From Coix lacryma-jobi var. lacryma-jobi (taxonomy: Eukaryota > Streptophyta > Magnoliopsida > Poales > Poaceae): DNA of 64,000 nt. Below, one piece after another: positions 1-10,027 of the stretch. The stretch covers positions 96,394,848 to 96,458,847 of the forward strand of contig CM019826.1 of assembly GCA_009763385.1 (NCBI GenBank), given 5' to 3'. Each line of letters starts with the position of its first letter. Within the stretch, counting starts at the first letter, position 1. The notes beneath the pieces were generated by a model. The model worked only from the letters and a program-made list of their open reading frames with translations, had not been told where the DNA came from and searched no databases. The position numbers were made by a program, and so were the translations under genes.

Positions 1-1179
1 GACCTTCGAGTCAGATAGTACCTCGCTGATGTAATAAACTGGTCGTTGGGTGTTGTAGATGTGCTTGTCGTCTTTGCGCTCCACCACGATTGCTGTGCTG
101 ACAACGTGTGTGGTAGCTGCGATATACAGCATCATCGGCTCCCTGGGCTCCGGCGGTGTCAGTAGGTGAATTGAATGATAAGGTAGCTTTTGAGTTGTTC
201 AAAAGCTCTGTCCGCTTCATCCGTCCACTGAAATTTGTCGCCGGCTTTAAGCAATTTGAAGAAAGGCAAACCCTTTTCTCCGAGCCGTGAGATAAATCGA
301 TTTAACGCAGCCATGCACCCGGTGAGTTTCTGAACGTCTCGGACAGAGGTAGGCGGCTTCATGTTGATGATAGCTGTGATCTGCTTTTGACTAGCCTCGA
401 TGCCTCGATGACTAACGAGGAATCCGAGTAGCTGTCCTGAGGGTACCCCGAAGACGCATTTGGTTGGATTGAGTCTCCATTGATACGCACGTAATCGGTT
501 GAAGGTTTCCTCTAGGTCTGATATCAGGGTTGTCGGATCCTTGTTTTTATGACTACATCATCAACATAAGCTTCTGCATTGCGGCCAATCTGATCACCTA
601 GGCAATCTTGGATGGCGCGTTGATAAGTAGCCCCGCGTTCTTTAGTCCAAAGGACATAGTTTTGTAATAGTATGCTCCAAAAGGAGTAATGAACGATGTC
701 TTGGGTTGGTCTTCTTCTTTGAGGGCAATCTGATGGTACCCGGAGTAGCAATCCAGAAAAGAGAGTAAGGCGGAGCCTGCGGTGGCATCAACTATTTGGT
801 CTATCCTTGGTAATCCGAAGGGATCCTTTGGACAATGCCTGTTGAGGTCTGTGTAGTCGACACACATGCGCCACTCAGCAGAGTTCTTCTTCTTGACTAG
901 CACTGGGTTAGCTAACCACTCGGGGTGGAGGATTTCTCTGATGAATCCGGCCGCGAGTAGCTTGGCTATTTCCTTCTTGATTGCCTCTTTCTTCTCTGGT
1001 GAAAATCGTCGTAATCTTTGCTTGATAGGTCTAGAGCCTTCCTTTAACTCTAATCTGTGCTCAGCCAAGTTCCTTGGGACCCCAGGCATGTCTGCTGGTT
1101 TCCAAGCAAATATGTCTTTGTTTGCTCTAAGGAACTTGGTGAGCGCGAGTTCCTATTCTTCAGATAGGTGAGCACTGAT
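1..1179 (-). pseudogene. RE-A reverse transcriptase and start of RNase H, frame-broken
   Basis: RNA-dependent DNA polymerase part of the RE-A polyprotein, which would act in the cytoplasmic particle. Visible in order: MPGVPRNLAEH at about 1089, fingers motif NPVLVKKKNSAEWRMCVDY near 850-920, LPRIDQIVDATAG, LLSFLDCYSGYHQI, FITPFGAYYYKTMSFGLKNAG, then catalytic YVDD near 551-571 in another frame. MKPPTSVRDVQKLTGCMAAL and FISRLGEKGLPFFKLLKAG follow at 250-362. From about 150 to 1 the reading is RNase H-like (TTHVVSTAIVVERKDDKH, RPVYYISEVL). At least one frame change lies near 600-660 and a second near 520. The window edge removes the rest of RNase H and integrase. RE-B holds the homologous segment at 38062-38960. 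Confidence 0.85.
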
Positions 1180-1239
1180 AACCGCTGTCTTGGAAGGATC
1201 ACCGGTTTCCAGGTCAATGGCATTTGTGGAGACTTCTGC

Positions 1240-1889
1240 TGATGGTTGAATAGTACCCGCCTTCTTGTTGGGATTTCTGAATCTCCAGGCTTGGTATTAA
1301 GCACCATCTGAGCGAGTTCTTGTACTTCCAGGGTGAGTTGAGCTTTTTCCGCGATTTGGACAGCCTCTGTGTCGCAATCAAATGACCGCTTCAAGTCGCC
1401 TCTGAAGGTTAAGATTCCTTTGGGACCCGACATCTTCAATAAGAGGTACGGGTAGTGGGGTACTGCCATAAACTTGGCAATAGCAGGTCGCCCGAATATG
1501 GCGTGATACGATGATTCGAAATCGGCTACCTCAAAACTGATGTACTCTGTTCTGTAATTGATCGGAGTTCCAAAAGTGACGGGTAGTATAATCCTTCCGA
1601 GTGGTACAGCCACTTTTCCGGGTACTATGCCGTAGAAAGGAGCGGTTGATGGTGTGAGCTGGGTTGCGAGATCTAGATTCATCTTTCGTAGGGTGCTTGC
1701 AAAGATAACATTGAGTCCTGCTCCGCCATCGATGAGTACCCTACCAAGTGTATATCCAGCGACCGTGGGGCCCAAAACTAGCGGGTAATGGCCTGCATTG
1801 GAAACACTGGTCCATTGATCTGCTCTGGAGAAATTAATCGGATGTTCGGACCAGTCGAGGTATTTGGGTGTCGCTGGTTCGGTGGACAT
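1240..1889 (-). pseudogene. RE-A retropepsin-like protease region
   Basis: Aspartic protease domain that would cut the Gag-Pol polyprotein. The reading from 1889 (MSTEPATPKYLDWSEHPINF) leads to GRVLIDGGAGLNVIFASTL, where D-G-G replaces the usual D-T/S-G. This is common in Tat proteases and also occurs in TG as KVLMDGGSSLNIIY. The flap and core segments AVPLGRIILPVTFGTPINYRT and YHAIFGRPAIAKFMAVPHYPYL follow. The frame then leaves the RT frame at about 1130-1240, so protease and RT are not continuous in this copy. RE-B has the same region at 39147-39901. Confidence 0.8.
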
Positions 1890-2006
1890 GATCTCTCGCA
1901 GGGAAAGCTTCTGAAGCCTCTTGTTGTCACTGGTAGTTACTCCCCAAAGATGACATTAATAGCTCCTTTGGGGTGCTGAAAGCCACAGGCGTCCTGTTGA
2001 GGATCC

Positions 2007-3974
2007 TCAGCTGTCTTCTTGCCTTTGTCTTTCTTGTTCTTGTTGAAGTCGGAGTTCAAGCCTCGCTCCTTGAGCTGTCAGCAGTGCCTTGCTTGATGTC
2101 CACTTTTGGATGGAAAGGGCAGGGTCCGTCGAGTAAGTCATCAAAGGTGAATGGCTTGTTTCCCTTCTTCTGAGGCTCCATGGCAGCAACAGTATTTCTC
2201 CTGCCCTTTTCCGGGTATTTTGCTGTGGTGCCTGGTTGCCTCTCAGGTTGTTTCCTCGATCACCTTGCGTGTTTCTATCGGGGAAGCGTTCCTGTGTGCG
2301 TTCCTCTGTCGCCATCATGGAGTTTACAGCCCGATGGAACTCGTCAGCGGTGGTCGGGTCCTGCTTGATGAAATCTTTGTAATTGTACCTTTCGCAAATA
2401 CCGTTGCCAAAAAGGTCAATTACTTCTCTGTCTGTAATGTCGGATACTGTAGAGCGGATTTCTGAGAATCGCCTATAGTACTCCCGCATTGATTCGTTTT
2501 TCTGTTGCTTGCAGGTTCTGAGCTTAGTCCGGGGATCTGATCTCTCTGGGACACCAGCAAAGTTTTCAACGAAGATACGATGTAGTTGTTCCCAGGAGTC
2601 GATGGACTCGGGTTTAAGCCTGTCAAACCAAGCAAGCGGCATTGTCTCTAGAGCCATTGGGAGGTAGAGTGTTTTGACATCGTTGCTTCCACCCGCTAGC
2701 TCGACTGCTTGAGCATACAGCCTGAGCCACCGTTTAGGTTCTGTCTTCCCGTCGTACTTTGAGTAATTCCCAGGTTTGAATTTTCGCGGGAACGAAACCG
2801 CTCGAAGCCTTTGGGAAAAGCAGGGGAAGCGATCAACTGCATCGGATGCTGCAACTGCGACTCCTCTGTATGAAGATTCGGCTCCTCCCTCAGCTTGGTC
2901 GGGTACTCGGTGGCCCAGACGGCTCCTTGCTGGGATACGACCGAGTCGTTCTTGAACCGGCCGCCTCTGGCTTGGGTGAGATGAAGCTTGCTCGTCAGCT
3001 AGGGATTCAAGATTCCGCCCTCGGAGTTGGAGTGCGGTAGTCTGAAGCATGACCAGTCGTCGCTCTTCATCAGGGGTGCGGTTGGTCTTGGCTCCCATCT
3101 CCGTAGCTAGAGCTAGTATGTTTTGATAGGGAGTCTGGAAGACTTTATGGCCGGCGACCCTCATGAACTCGGGTTCAAGGTTGCGAGAACAATCAGGGCG
3201 CCGTCTGTTAAGATCATCCTGGGAGTGATTCTCTTCAGTGCGAGCTTGACGCTCTGCCTCTGCTTCCAGACGCCTCTGGGTGTTGTACTCTGCTAGTCAT
3301 GCATTGTAGCGATCTACAGCTTCCTTGCGGTGAGTTGCTCGCCTTCTGCGGGCTTCCTTAGCTTGATTCCTTCGGATTCTTTCAGCCTTCAAGGACTCGG
3401 TTTCCCTGGGTCCTTCCGGATCATTGTCTGAAATCATACTCAGAGTTTCATCGTCTTGAAAGACATCTGGTGGGGTTGGTGGTCGTAGAGATGACTGATG
3501 CCCCGCCATGAAGACTTCACGAGTGTAGCCCTGGTTTGATGATCCCGGTGTTACTTATTCCAAAGTAGAAGTGCTGGAGATTAGTTCCGTTGTGGAGTCA
3601 TGTTCCTCAAAAGGGAGCTGATGTCCATGCTGGTATGGAAGTTGCTGGTCAATGGTGCCAACCAGTCTAGCCGGGGCAGGCTGAATTGGCCAATGGACAA
3701 TGTTACCCACCTTGGTAGAGCTGAAAATGAGTCCCTGTTGAGCTCCCGTCAAAGGTATCTGTTGATACTCTTTGAATTTTGCACCAATCAGGTTATGGAA
3801 GTTTTCAGCAGAGTTCCGCAGCCCGAAGGTAAAGCCATGGCAGGTGTCCGGGTCCTTTTCTTCAGGATTCGAGTTGGAGTAGGAGTCGGATGCCTTTGTA
3901 TGGTCCCCAGGATCTTGCGGGTCTTGGATTGTCAGATTTGCTAGGTTCTGAGTGAGGTGTTCCATCTTTGGCAT
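2007..3974 (-). pseudogene. RE-A gag, frame-broken
   Basis: Capsid/nucleocapsid polyprotein of the Tat type. The core is in the frame at 2007-3164: FPRKFKPGNYSKYDGKTEPK, WLRLYAQAVELAGGSNDVKT, MALETMPLAWFDRLKPESID and YYRRFSEIRSTVSDITDREV, matching the plant retrotransposon gag fold (Retrotrans_gag). An acidic or basic N-terminal segment lies in separate frames at 3297-3509 (PPTPPDVFQDDETL, then KEARRRRATHRK) and 3555-3974. The start near 3974 (MPKMEHLTQNLANL) is a guess: longer readings run into the leader and LTR. The C-terminal CHHC knuckle expected near 2090-2130 is out of frame here but readable in RE-B. The gene is therefore non-functional. Confidence 0.75.
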
Positions 3975-4123
3975 GGCTTGACGTTCTGATTCCACGGCGA
4001 GCTGTCTGTGCAGCTTTCCTTGATCATCCGCAATGCAAGTCCACGAGCCAAAAACGAAAATTGATCCCGCTGAGAACATGTTGTCGTGGTTCGCCGGGCT
4101 CTTGGTCGTCAAATCACCGAAAG

Positions 4124-4141
4124 CCCCTACCTGGCGCGCCA
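4124..4141 (-). other. RE-A primer binding site
   Basis: On the minus strand, two bases inside the 5' LTR, the sequence reads TGGCGCGCCAGGTAGGGG. The identical motif sits beside the TG 5' LTR (35526-35543) and a slightly decayed form beside the ND 5' LTR (36776-36792). It starts with TGG, as expected for pairing with a tRNA CCA end. I cannot name the tRNA with confidence. It fixes the minus orientation of all three elements. Confidence 0.75.
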
Positions 4142-4143
4142 GC

Positions 4144-4578
4144 TGTCGGTGTTTGTTAACCGGCAACTCGTCTTGAGTAATCTCAGACGATTTGTTCGGT
4201 GGGGATCGGCGTTTGTAGGACTCGGCGAGTACACAGGGACAACGATTTATACTGGTTCAGGCCGCTAAATAGCGTAATACCTTACGTCCAGTGCGGCGTG
4301 TGCCTTGTGTATTGTTATGATTCAATGTTCGATTCTCTAGAGCCTGCGCCCGATTCCCCTTATATGTCCGGGTGAACCTTAGCGCAGACCGAGTCCTAGC
4401 CGGTTACAATATTGGAGTCCTATTCTAATTACAGGACTTCCTTTTACAACTCGGCTAAGTTACAAGCGAGAGTCCTAATCCAAGTACACTTCGTAATGAG
4501 TCTTCGGATCTCCCGCGCCGTCCAAGATTAGTCGGAGTAATCATCGACTGATGATATCTGTAACATCCTGGTCCGTCA
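4144..4578 (-). repeat. RE-A 5' LTR (435 bp, RIRE2-type family)
   Basis: On the plus strand it runs from TGTCGGTGTTTGTTAACC to CATCCTGGTCCGTCA, with TG/CA ends. The same LTR occurs at 18416-18850 and 36794-37229. A minus-strand TATA-like CATATAAG lies at about 4360-4366, so transcription runs leftwards into gag. It is visibly more diverged from the two ND LTRs than those are from each other. Confidence 0.9.
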
Positions 4579-4585
4579 GGGTTAC

Positions 4586-5905
4586 TGTTGGGTATTTTAG
4601 ATGCACACAGATTAATCCGCAAGCGCACGGATACCGATGTAGCTTTCACCCAAGAGTATTCCAGGGTATCGATTTCCACGGGGAACGTGAAGTGTACTAA
4701 AAGAATCAAGAACGTCCAAGAAAAGAATGGTAAAATGGGTAGAGAGAGATTTAGGGTTTTCTAAGCAGGTCTATCTAATCAAAGACTCACTATACTTTAC
4801 TTACTTTGGGACATCAGAACACTAGCCACAGAAAGGGATGAGAAAGGGGCTAGGAAGCTCCGACTACGGTTCTACAAACACCAACCCGAACGTGGTGGAC
4901 TACGTCGGCCGTCAGGGCTGTCACCACCTGGGGCTACCACAACTATCCGTGGGGCTGGGTGCAAACTCAGGTAAACCCTAGTCTAGACACCACGTCTACA
5001 CTAACGTCTACTACTCTAATTACCTCGAATAACTAGAGCACTCGATACGAGCGGAGATCCAGTAAATAGAATAAAGCAAGAACTGAAATTAAATATAATA
5101 CTTGGAAATAGTAAATGAAGACCTGGAGATTACTTGAAGACGAACTAGATGCTGCACCAATACAATGTTGAGGAAGATCCGACAGATCCAGCTCCTCCTT
5201 AGCTCTCTCCTTTCTCCTCTCTAGATTACAACTAGATGATGAACTAGAAGATGAACTAGAACTAGAACTAGACGATCAACTAGAGGGATCTCTACTTCTA
5301 ATTGAAACCCTAGTTTCTGATGTGGAGATGAATAATGAAGATGGAGATGCCTGGAGAGGGGGGTTTGGGGCTGCTTATATAGCCTGAGGTGGAGTAGGGG
5401 GCAAGGAATCGCCATGTCATCGATCCGCGTCACATTTATCGCCCACCGTTGGATCAAACCGACTTCAGGGACGGTGGAGATGCATCCTAGGATGCGGTGG
5501 AAGAAGGTTCCAGAAGGTGGAGGCGAAACAGGCTCCGTGGCCGACCGGTCAGTCTGGCCCAGTGGGCCCACGTGGTGGCCCGCCTCGTGGTGTCTTCTGG
5601 TGTCTTCTAGATCCTTCTTTTGCAGATTTCGCTTCGAAATTAATATCTTTTCATCCTGGACTCCGAATATAGCAAATGATATGTCCATTTCAATCGTCTT
5701 GACGAGCTCTTCGCAATGGTGCACTCCAATTCATCACTTGAGATGCTTTTATATGGTAAAAACATGGATGTCCTACAAAACAAGTGAGAGCACCAAAACT
5801 CGTGGAACTTGTTAGTTTCAAACCCTACAACTATGCTTGTGATTCATTTAGTGTCATTTCATGCAGTAGTTGATGGTTAATTATGAGCATTAGTGAGCGT
5901 CAACA
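4586..5905 (-). repeat. SOLO: solo LTR of an Athila-type element, TSD GTTAC
   Basis: About 1.3 kb, starting TGTTGGGTATTTTAG and ending GAGCGTCAACA on the plus strand, with TG/CA ends. It is flanked by the 5-bp duplication GTTAC at 4581-4585 and 5906-5910. No internal element sequence is attached, so it is a solo LTR left by LTR-LTR recombination. The minus-strand TATA (CTATATAAG, 5374-5382) and the inverted match of 4610-4680 to 8750-8810 set the orientation. The shared block includes GCAAGCGCAC, which also occurs in both AT-M LTRs. Short ORFs in it are not genes. Confidence 0.85.
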
Positions 5906-5910
5906 GTTAC

Positions 5911-7000
5911 TTAGCTCATTTAAACCATCATGAACCTGAAAACTTTGTGGGTGGCAAGTGCTAGAACTAAGTCTAAGTTGTTGTGAGACATGATTTAGTG
6001 AGACAAGAGCTGCTATAATATTGTTCTAAGCATGATAGATTACCGGAGAATTTATCCTTAAAATGATCAAAATCTTAATTGTTTCTCAATGGTGATAAAT
6101 TCCTACGACAACCATATATGCTTTACATGTTTACAAACCTTCTACATAGGCTATTTGCTTTGTATGAGTGTTGTCAAGTCTTGTTGACCCTTGTTAAGAG
6201 ACTTTTCATGCTCCTAAGATCAAGATCACGTACACATCTCATATACATGCTGCTTCTACACTGGAAGTACGCAAAAACATGTCTTTCATTCCCACCAATT
6301 GGTTGCTTCATACTCCAAGTGTTAGAAAATCTCTCTCAATTATTTAGTAGATGAGACTCAAAAGGCTAGGCAAAATAAAGATGAAAAAAAGAAGATGGAC
6401 AAGTGAAAGTCCATGAAAAAAAAATGCTAGCCATGTCTCATTTGAAAAGAAAAAAATAGAGATATAGATCTTATCAAATAAAGAAGCAATCTAGTCCACC
6501 ATACACCACACACTTGCACATATTGATCTGGTAGTATGACACTTCTCTTCAAGGATCCGAGCTTTGACTTTCGCAACAAAATGCAAGTAAGTATGCCATC
6601 TTCTTTCATCTCTACCTTGAGCTACACATAAGCCTGTTTAAAAGTAGGATGAAATAAAGAAGGCAACACTTATCATATGCCTTGGTGAAGAATCATACAC
6701 CATTTGAGCGACATGAGAGAACCATATGAGAAACATTAAGTCTTTCTTTTGAAAAATATTGCAAAACCTCCGGTATGAAACTTGCTAAAAACAAGAAAGT
6801 TAGTGCTCAACTCAAACTGTTCTATCTTTCAACCACCTAAGACAAAGGAAAAGCCATAATCCTCATAGAGTACTAAGGTAATATGGGTGATTTACATAGT
6901 TAATTTTTCCATTTAAAGAGAAGAACTTTGCTGTGCACATGGTACTCTTGAAATGTGATGCATAGTAACAATACTGATCCACCGAGGCCAAGTTTGATTG
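5911..7000 (+). other. AT-P 3' untranslated spacer, no gene seen
   Basis: About 1.1 kb of AT-rich sequence between the lost pol and the 3' LTR. Only short ORFs occur (for example 6079-6354), without a recognisable motif. Athila elements usually have a long spacer here and some carry an env-like ORF. I see no signal peptide, furin-type site or convincing membrane segment that would support env. AT-M has a comparable spacer at 43024-44670 on the other strand. Confidence 0.6.
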
Positions 7001-7038
7001 TTTGCTCGGGACGAGCAAAGATTAAGCTTGGGGGATCT
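7001..7038 (+). other. AT-P hairpin and polypurine tract
   Basis: A perfect 8-bp inverted repeat TTTGCTCG / CGAGCAAA with a 3-base loop (7001-7019) is followed by the purine-rich AAGCTTGGGGGA, then the LTR start. The PPT primes plus-strand DNA synthesis. The hairpin recurs at the same place in AT-M (43004-43023) and, in other wording, in the chromoviruses. Confidence 0.8.
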
Positions 7039-8908
7039 TGTTGACGGAAGTTATAGCATGTTTTACCTTATCAAAATACCGTCAACAGGCCTTGGTTTCA
7101 AGGAAGAATAGCATATCATGAGCATATTTATCACTAATAAGTTCCACTTGTACTCTTAGCTTGTGAACTTGTAGGAGATGGCAAAATGAACAAAACGAGG
7201 CTAGGTGGGCCCACTAAGGGGGTCGACCGACCCCACCTTGGGGCCACCTCGGCCATGGTGACATGGCATGATCAAAGAGAAGCATGTTCAAGTCAATATC
7301 AACCATTGGATCAAACATGTGCTTTTGCTCAATGGTGCAAGATGAGAAGCACATGGATTCATGGGTCCACACCGAAAACCAAATGCAACCAACTTCACAA
7401 GACTTGCTCCATGACATGTGGGGTCACCAAGGGAGAGAAGTTGGTGGGCCAGCCCTATCATATGGGGGTCGGCCGACCCCCCCCCTTGGTGGGGCCCATC
7501 TGCACTATTCATTAGGATGACATCATCACCTTCTAGAAGATGTACCCCGGGCCCACATGTCATAGAGGGGGGGGTCGGCCGACCCCATGGTGAACTTCAT
7601 CCAAGTCAGTGGCAAAGCACATGTTTCACACGTGAACAATATCCAAGCCATTCATCAAGGTCGGTTGCTATGGCGGTGGATCCAAGGGTGAAGAGAGGAT
7701 GAGCACACGGATCGCTGACGTGGCACCGGAGTAGCCCCTACTCCACCTCCACTATAAATAGAGGTCTTCACCCTCTCATTCTTCATATCTCACATAGTTT
7801 ACATATCTCACAACACATATCTCCACTTTCATGTGAGATCAAGGAAGAGTAGTAGTAGTTAGTCTAGTAGTGGGAGTTAGAGTTGAGTCGGGCGAAGCTC
7901 GGGTCTCCGGAGTCGTCTTCTGGGAGTCTGGTATAGCCCTTGTATCTTTCTTCTTTTGTAAGACTTTATTTATTTAATATATTATTCTTTATTTACTTTA
8001 CTTTGCATTTACTTAAGTATTTACTTTCCAATTATGTACTTAGTGCAAGTCTATATTTATATAGTCTTGTTGTGTGCTTATCTTGGTTCTATAGTGGTCT
8101 TAGTTAGATTGATTTCCTTTAAATAGCTTCTTGTGTGTGCGTCATCGTCCTATCTTAGGATAGGGGCTTTAGCTATTTTGATTGATAGCTAAAGGTGTAG
8201 ATAAGTGTGAGCGTGGTGCTCATACTTCATCTTATCTTTGACTACCGCTGGGTTGCACGGACAGTAGGGGCGCATGGGCAAAAGGTGACAGATTTTGCCT
8301 GGCTACCTAGATCCCCTCACGTGAACTCAGGCTAGTTTTTAAAAGGTAAGGCGTCCATAAGCCAAATATCCGCTTGAGTATTGGGTTAGGTGAACAACCT
8401 TCTATCGCTTTACTCTCTCGTTTATCCCTCTCACACAAGTAGCAAGGCGTCAATCTAGTTAAGTCATCTATATAATTAGGATTAGTTCATAGGAGTAAAG
8501 GTAGAAACATAGGAGTACTTTATACTCACTCGTTGTCCTCCCACCTAGCAAACTCTACTAAAGTTATCTTTCATATCATATACTCTTTGCTTAACTTATT
8601 TATCTTATCTATCTATCCTCCCTTATATCCACTTACCCCCTTTTGCTTCTCTAATTGATAATAGATTATAGTAAGACTAAAGGATCTATCTTTCCTCTCT
8701 CTACCTATTTCCTAGCTTGCTTTCCTTTGGGATAAAATAAATAATGATACCTTGGAATACTCCCGGGTGAAGTGCTACATCGGTATATTCTGTGCGCTTG
8801 CGGAATTATCCAATAGTCAATAGTTTTACCACCAAGACACTTCTAGCGTTGTTGTTGGGGTTAGGCTCCATAGTCTAGTACTAGTGGTTGCGTTAAGAAG
8901 TGTCAACA
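7039..8908 (+). repeat. AT-P 3' LTR (1870 bp)
   Basis: Runs from TGTTGACGGAAGTTATAGC to AAGAAGTGTCAACA. U3 holds three GC palindromes built on GGGGTCG/CGACCCC (7219-7234, 7464-7481, 7571-7586) upstream of a TATA box at 7752-7761. The R/U5 part contains the block shared with SOLO and AT-M (around 8750-8810). A decayed PBS-like sequence, TAGCGTTGTTGTTGGGG (8844-8860), lies inside the LTR, 48 bp before its end. Confidence 0.85.
7752..7761 (+). promoter_or_regulatory. TATA box of AT-P LTR
   Basis: CTATAAATAG in a C-rich context, about 165 bp downstream of the last GC palindrome and followed by CT-rich sequence typical of plant LTR transcription starts. Confidence 0.7.
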
Positions 8909-8984
8909 GTTACGCGCATGCATCATGATCATACCATCTTGCATTAATCTTACTTGTTAAAAGTTGTTCTTAACTAATAAAAAT

Positions 8985-9007
8985 CTATGTGGATAAACTT
9001 CTTACAG
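8985..9007 (+). promoter_or_regulatory. Probable 3' splice site directly before orf0 ATG
   Basis: The sequence before the orf0 start is T-rich and ends CTTCTTACAG, joined without a gap to ATG. This suggests orf0 is translated from a spliced RNA whose donor lies upstream, outside the window or across AT-P. The gag ATG at 10686 is also flush with an AG (ATATATGCAG). Confidence 0.55.
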
Positions 9008-10027
9008 ATGGCCCGTACCAAGCGTACAGCTCGTAAGTCAACGGGAGACAAGAGTCCCAATTACATGTTGGGGCCATGAACCGTGGAGGGGTCAGAGGAC
9101 TTCCTGGACAACTTCGGCATGCCTACCATCCTCTGGAGGGTGCTGCACTTAGTTGGATACCAGGAGGGTCAGGAGCCGCAGTATGACTGGCATCGCGTGC
9201 AGATCTGTGAGGACCGCCACATGTACACGGTGGAGGTGGATGTTCCTAGCTGTGATGCCCAGGATCACATCTGGTGTCGCCGAGTGTTCGCACTGCAGGG
9301 TAGGACCCCATGGGATGGGGCGAATAGAGTTGCTTACACCATTCTCCGGGACATTATGGAGGACCACCCAGAAGTGGTTGCACAAGCTACAGCTAGCATC
9401 TTCCCGACAGCAGATCCCTATCAGTCAGTGTGGCGTCAGCCAGGAGCCACCGTACTTGAAGCCAGTTTGCTTGAGAGGGAGCATTGCGCCGGACCAGCCG
9501 GGAGTGCTATGGCTGCACTCATGGCTACTTATGGGTGTCTATCCCACAGCTATGATCAGTTGGACCACATTCTCAGTGAGGAGATGGCTACACAACACCG
9601 GAGGCAGCAGGAGCATACCACAGAGATAGACTGCCTCACTGTAGAGCTAGCTCGTATTACAGTGGACAGGGACCAGGCACTTCAGAGAGAGCAGGAGACC
9701 GCCCACCAGCTCAGTACACAGCAGGAGTCTGCGACCTTTTTAGCTTTGGTCATGAGGGAGACCGAGGAGGCTGTTTGTGCCATGTGTGTTGAGGGCATAC
9801 GCGCTTCTGAGGAGAACAGGCTTTTGAGGCTGCGAGTGGGAGACCTAGAGCTACAACTTCACCATCTTCAGGATTACAACGACCGCTTGCATGAGGAGAT
9901 CCATCGCCGGGAGAATGAGAGGAACCCCATCTTTCCTCAGGAGGACCCGGATCCGCGTGGCTCTTCTAGCGATTCTTCGGACGTGTCTAGTGATGATGGC
10001 GATGAAGGCAGTGTCATTAGGGAGTAG
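9008..10027 (+). pseudogene. CH-1 orf0: protein with histone H3-like N-terminal tail, coiled coil and acidic end
   Basis: Continuous frame of 340 codons broken only by TGA at 9077. It starts MARTKRTARKSTGDKSP; after the initiator Met, 13 of 16 residues equal mature histone H3 residues 1-16. The differences are at positions 5 (R for Q), 13 (D for G) and 15 (S for A). H3 K4, R8, K9 and S10 equivalents are kept. After the stop come a globular-looking part (about residues 26-170, EDFLDNFGMPTILWRVLHLV), a heptad-like helical part (about 185-310, HTTEIDCLTVELARITVDRD and further) and an acidic Ser/Asp/Glu tail (SSSDSSDVSSDDGDEGSV). Function is unknown. The position upstream of gag matches orf0 of RIRE3-type elements. 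The start is chosen because the H3-like reading and the splice acceptor coincide. CH-2 has an independent copy at 60415-61018. Confidence 0.8.

Larger units (their letters stand above)
1..4578 (-). mobile_element. RE-A: RIRE2-like Tat-lineage Ty3/gypsy element, 3' end outside window
   Basis: Minus-strand LTR retrotransposon read from its 5' LTR (4144-4578) through PBS, gag, protease and RT into the start of RNase H, where the window begins. The order gag-PR-RT-RNase H is Ty3/gypsy. The 435-bp LTR, the PBS-like TGGCGCGCCAGGTAGGGG and RT wording such as RQRLRRFSPEKKEAI and LPRIDQIVDATAG fit the Tat group, as in rice RIRE2. Frames are broken in gag and RT, so the copy is inactive. Its right flank is GG followed by GTTAC. 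The partner TSD lies outside the window, so the insertion site cannot be confirmed. ND carries LTRs of the same family and RE-B is a second coding copy. Confidence 0.85.
5906..8908 (+). mobile_element. AT-P: 3' end of an Athila-like Ty3/gypsy element
   Basis: Plus-strand element fragment: a long AT-rich untranslated region (5911-7038), a hairpin and polypurine tract, then a complete 1870-bp 3' LTR. The PPT-LTR junction (AAGCTTGGGGGATCT then TGTTGACGG) and the LTR end with a PBS-like block match the organisation of AT-M, whose gag is clearly Athila-like. Gag, pol and the 5' LTR lie left of the window or were lost: RE-A and SOLO now occupy the left side. The right flank starts GTTAC, the presumed TSD. 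Confidence 0.7.

Noticed and set aside
4144..4268. Gag start inside the RE-A LTR/PBS
   Set aside because: The open frame extends upstream by chance through PBS and LTR; translation cannot start in the LTR 3' end and include the PBS in the normal gag product.
6079..6354. 91-codon ORF in the AT-P spacer as a possible env remnant
   Set aside because: Hydrophobic but no signal peptide, cleavage site or similarity that I can recognise.
7186..7702. Cluster of ORFs around 80-110 codons in AT-P LTR
   Set aside because: They overlap the palindromes and U3 promoter region and have no protein motif.
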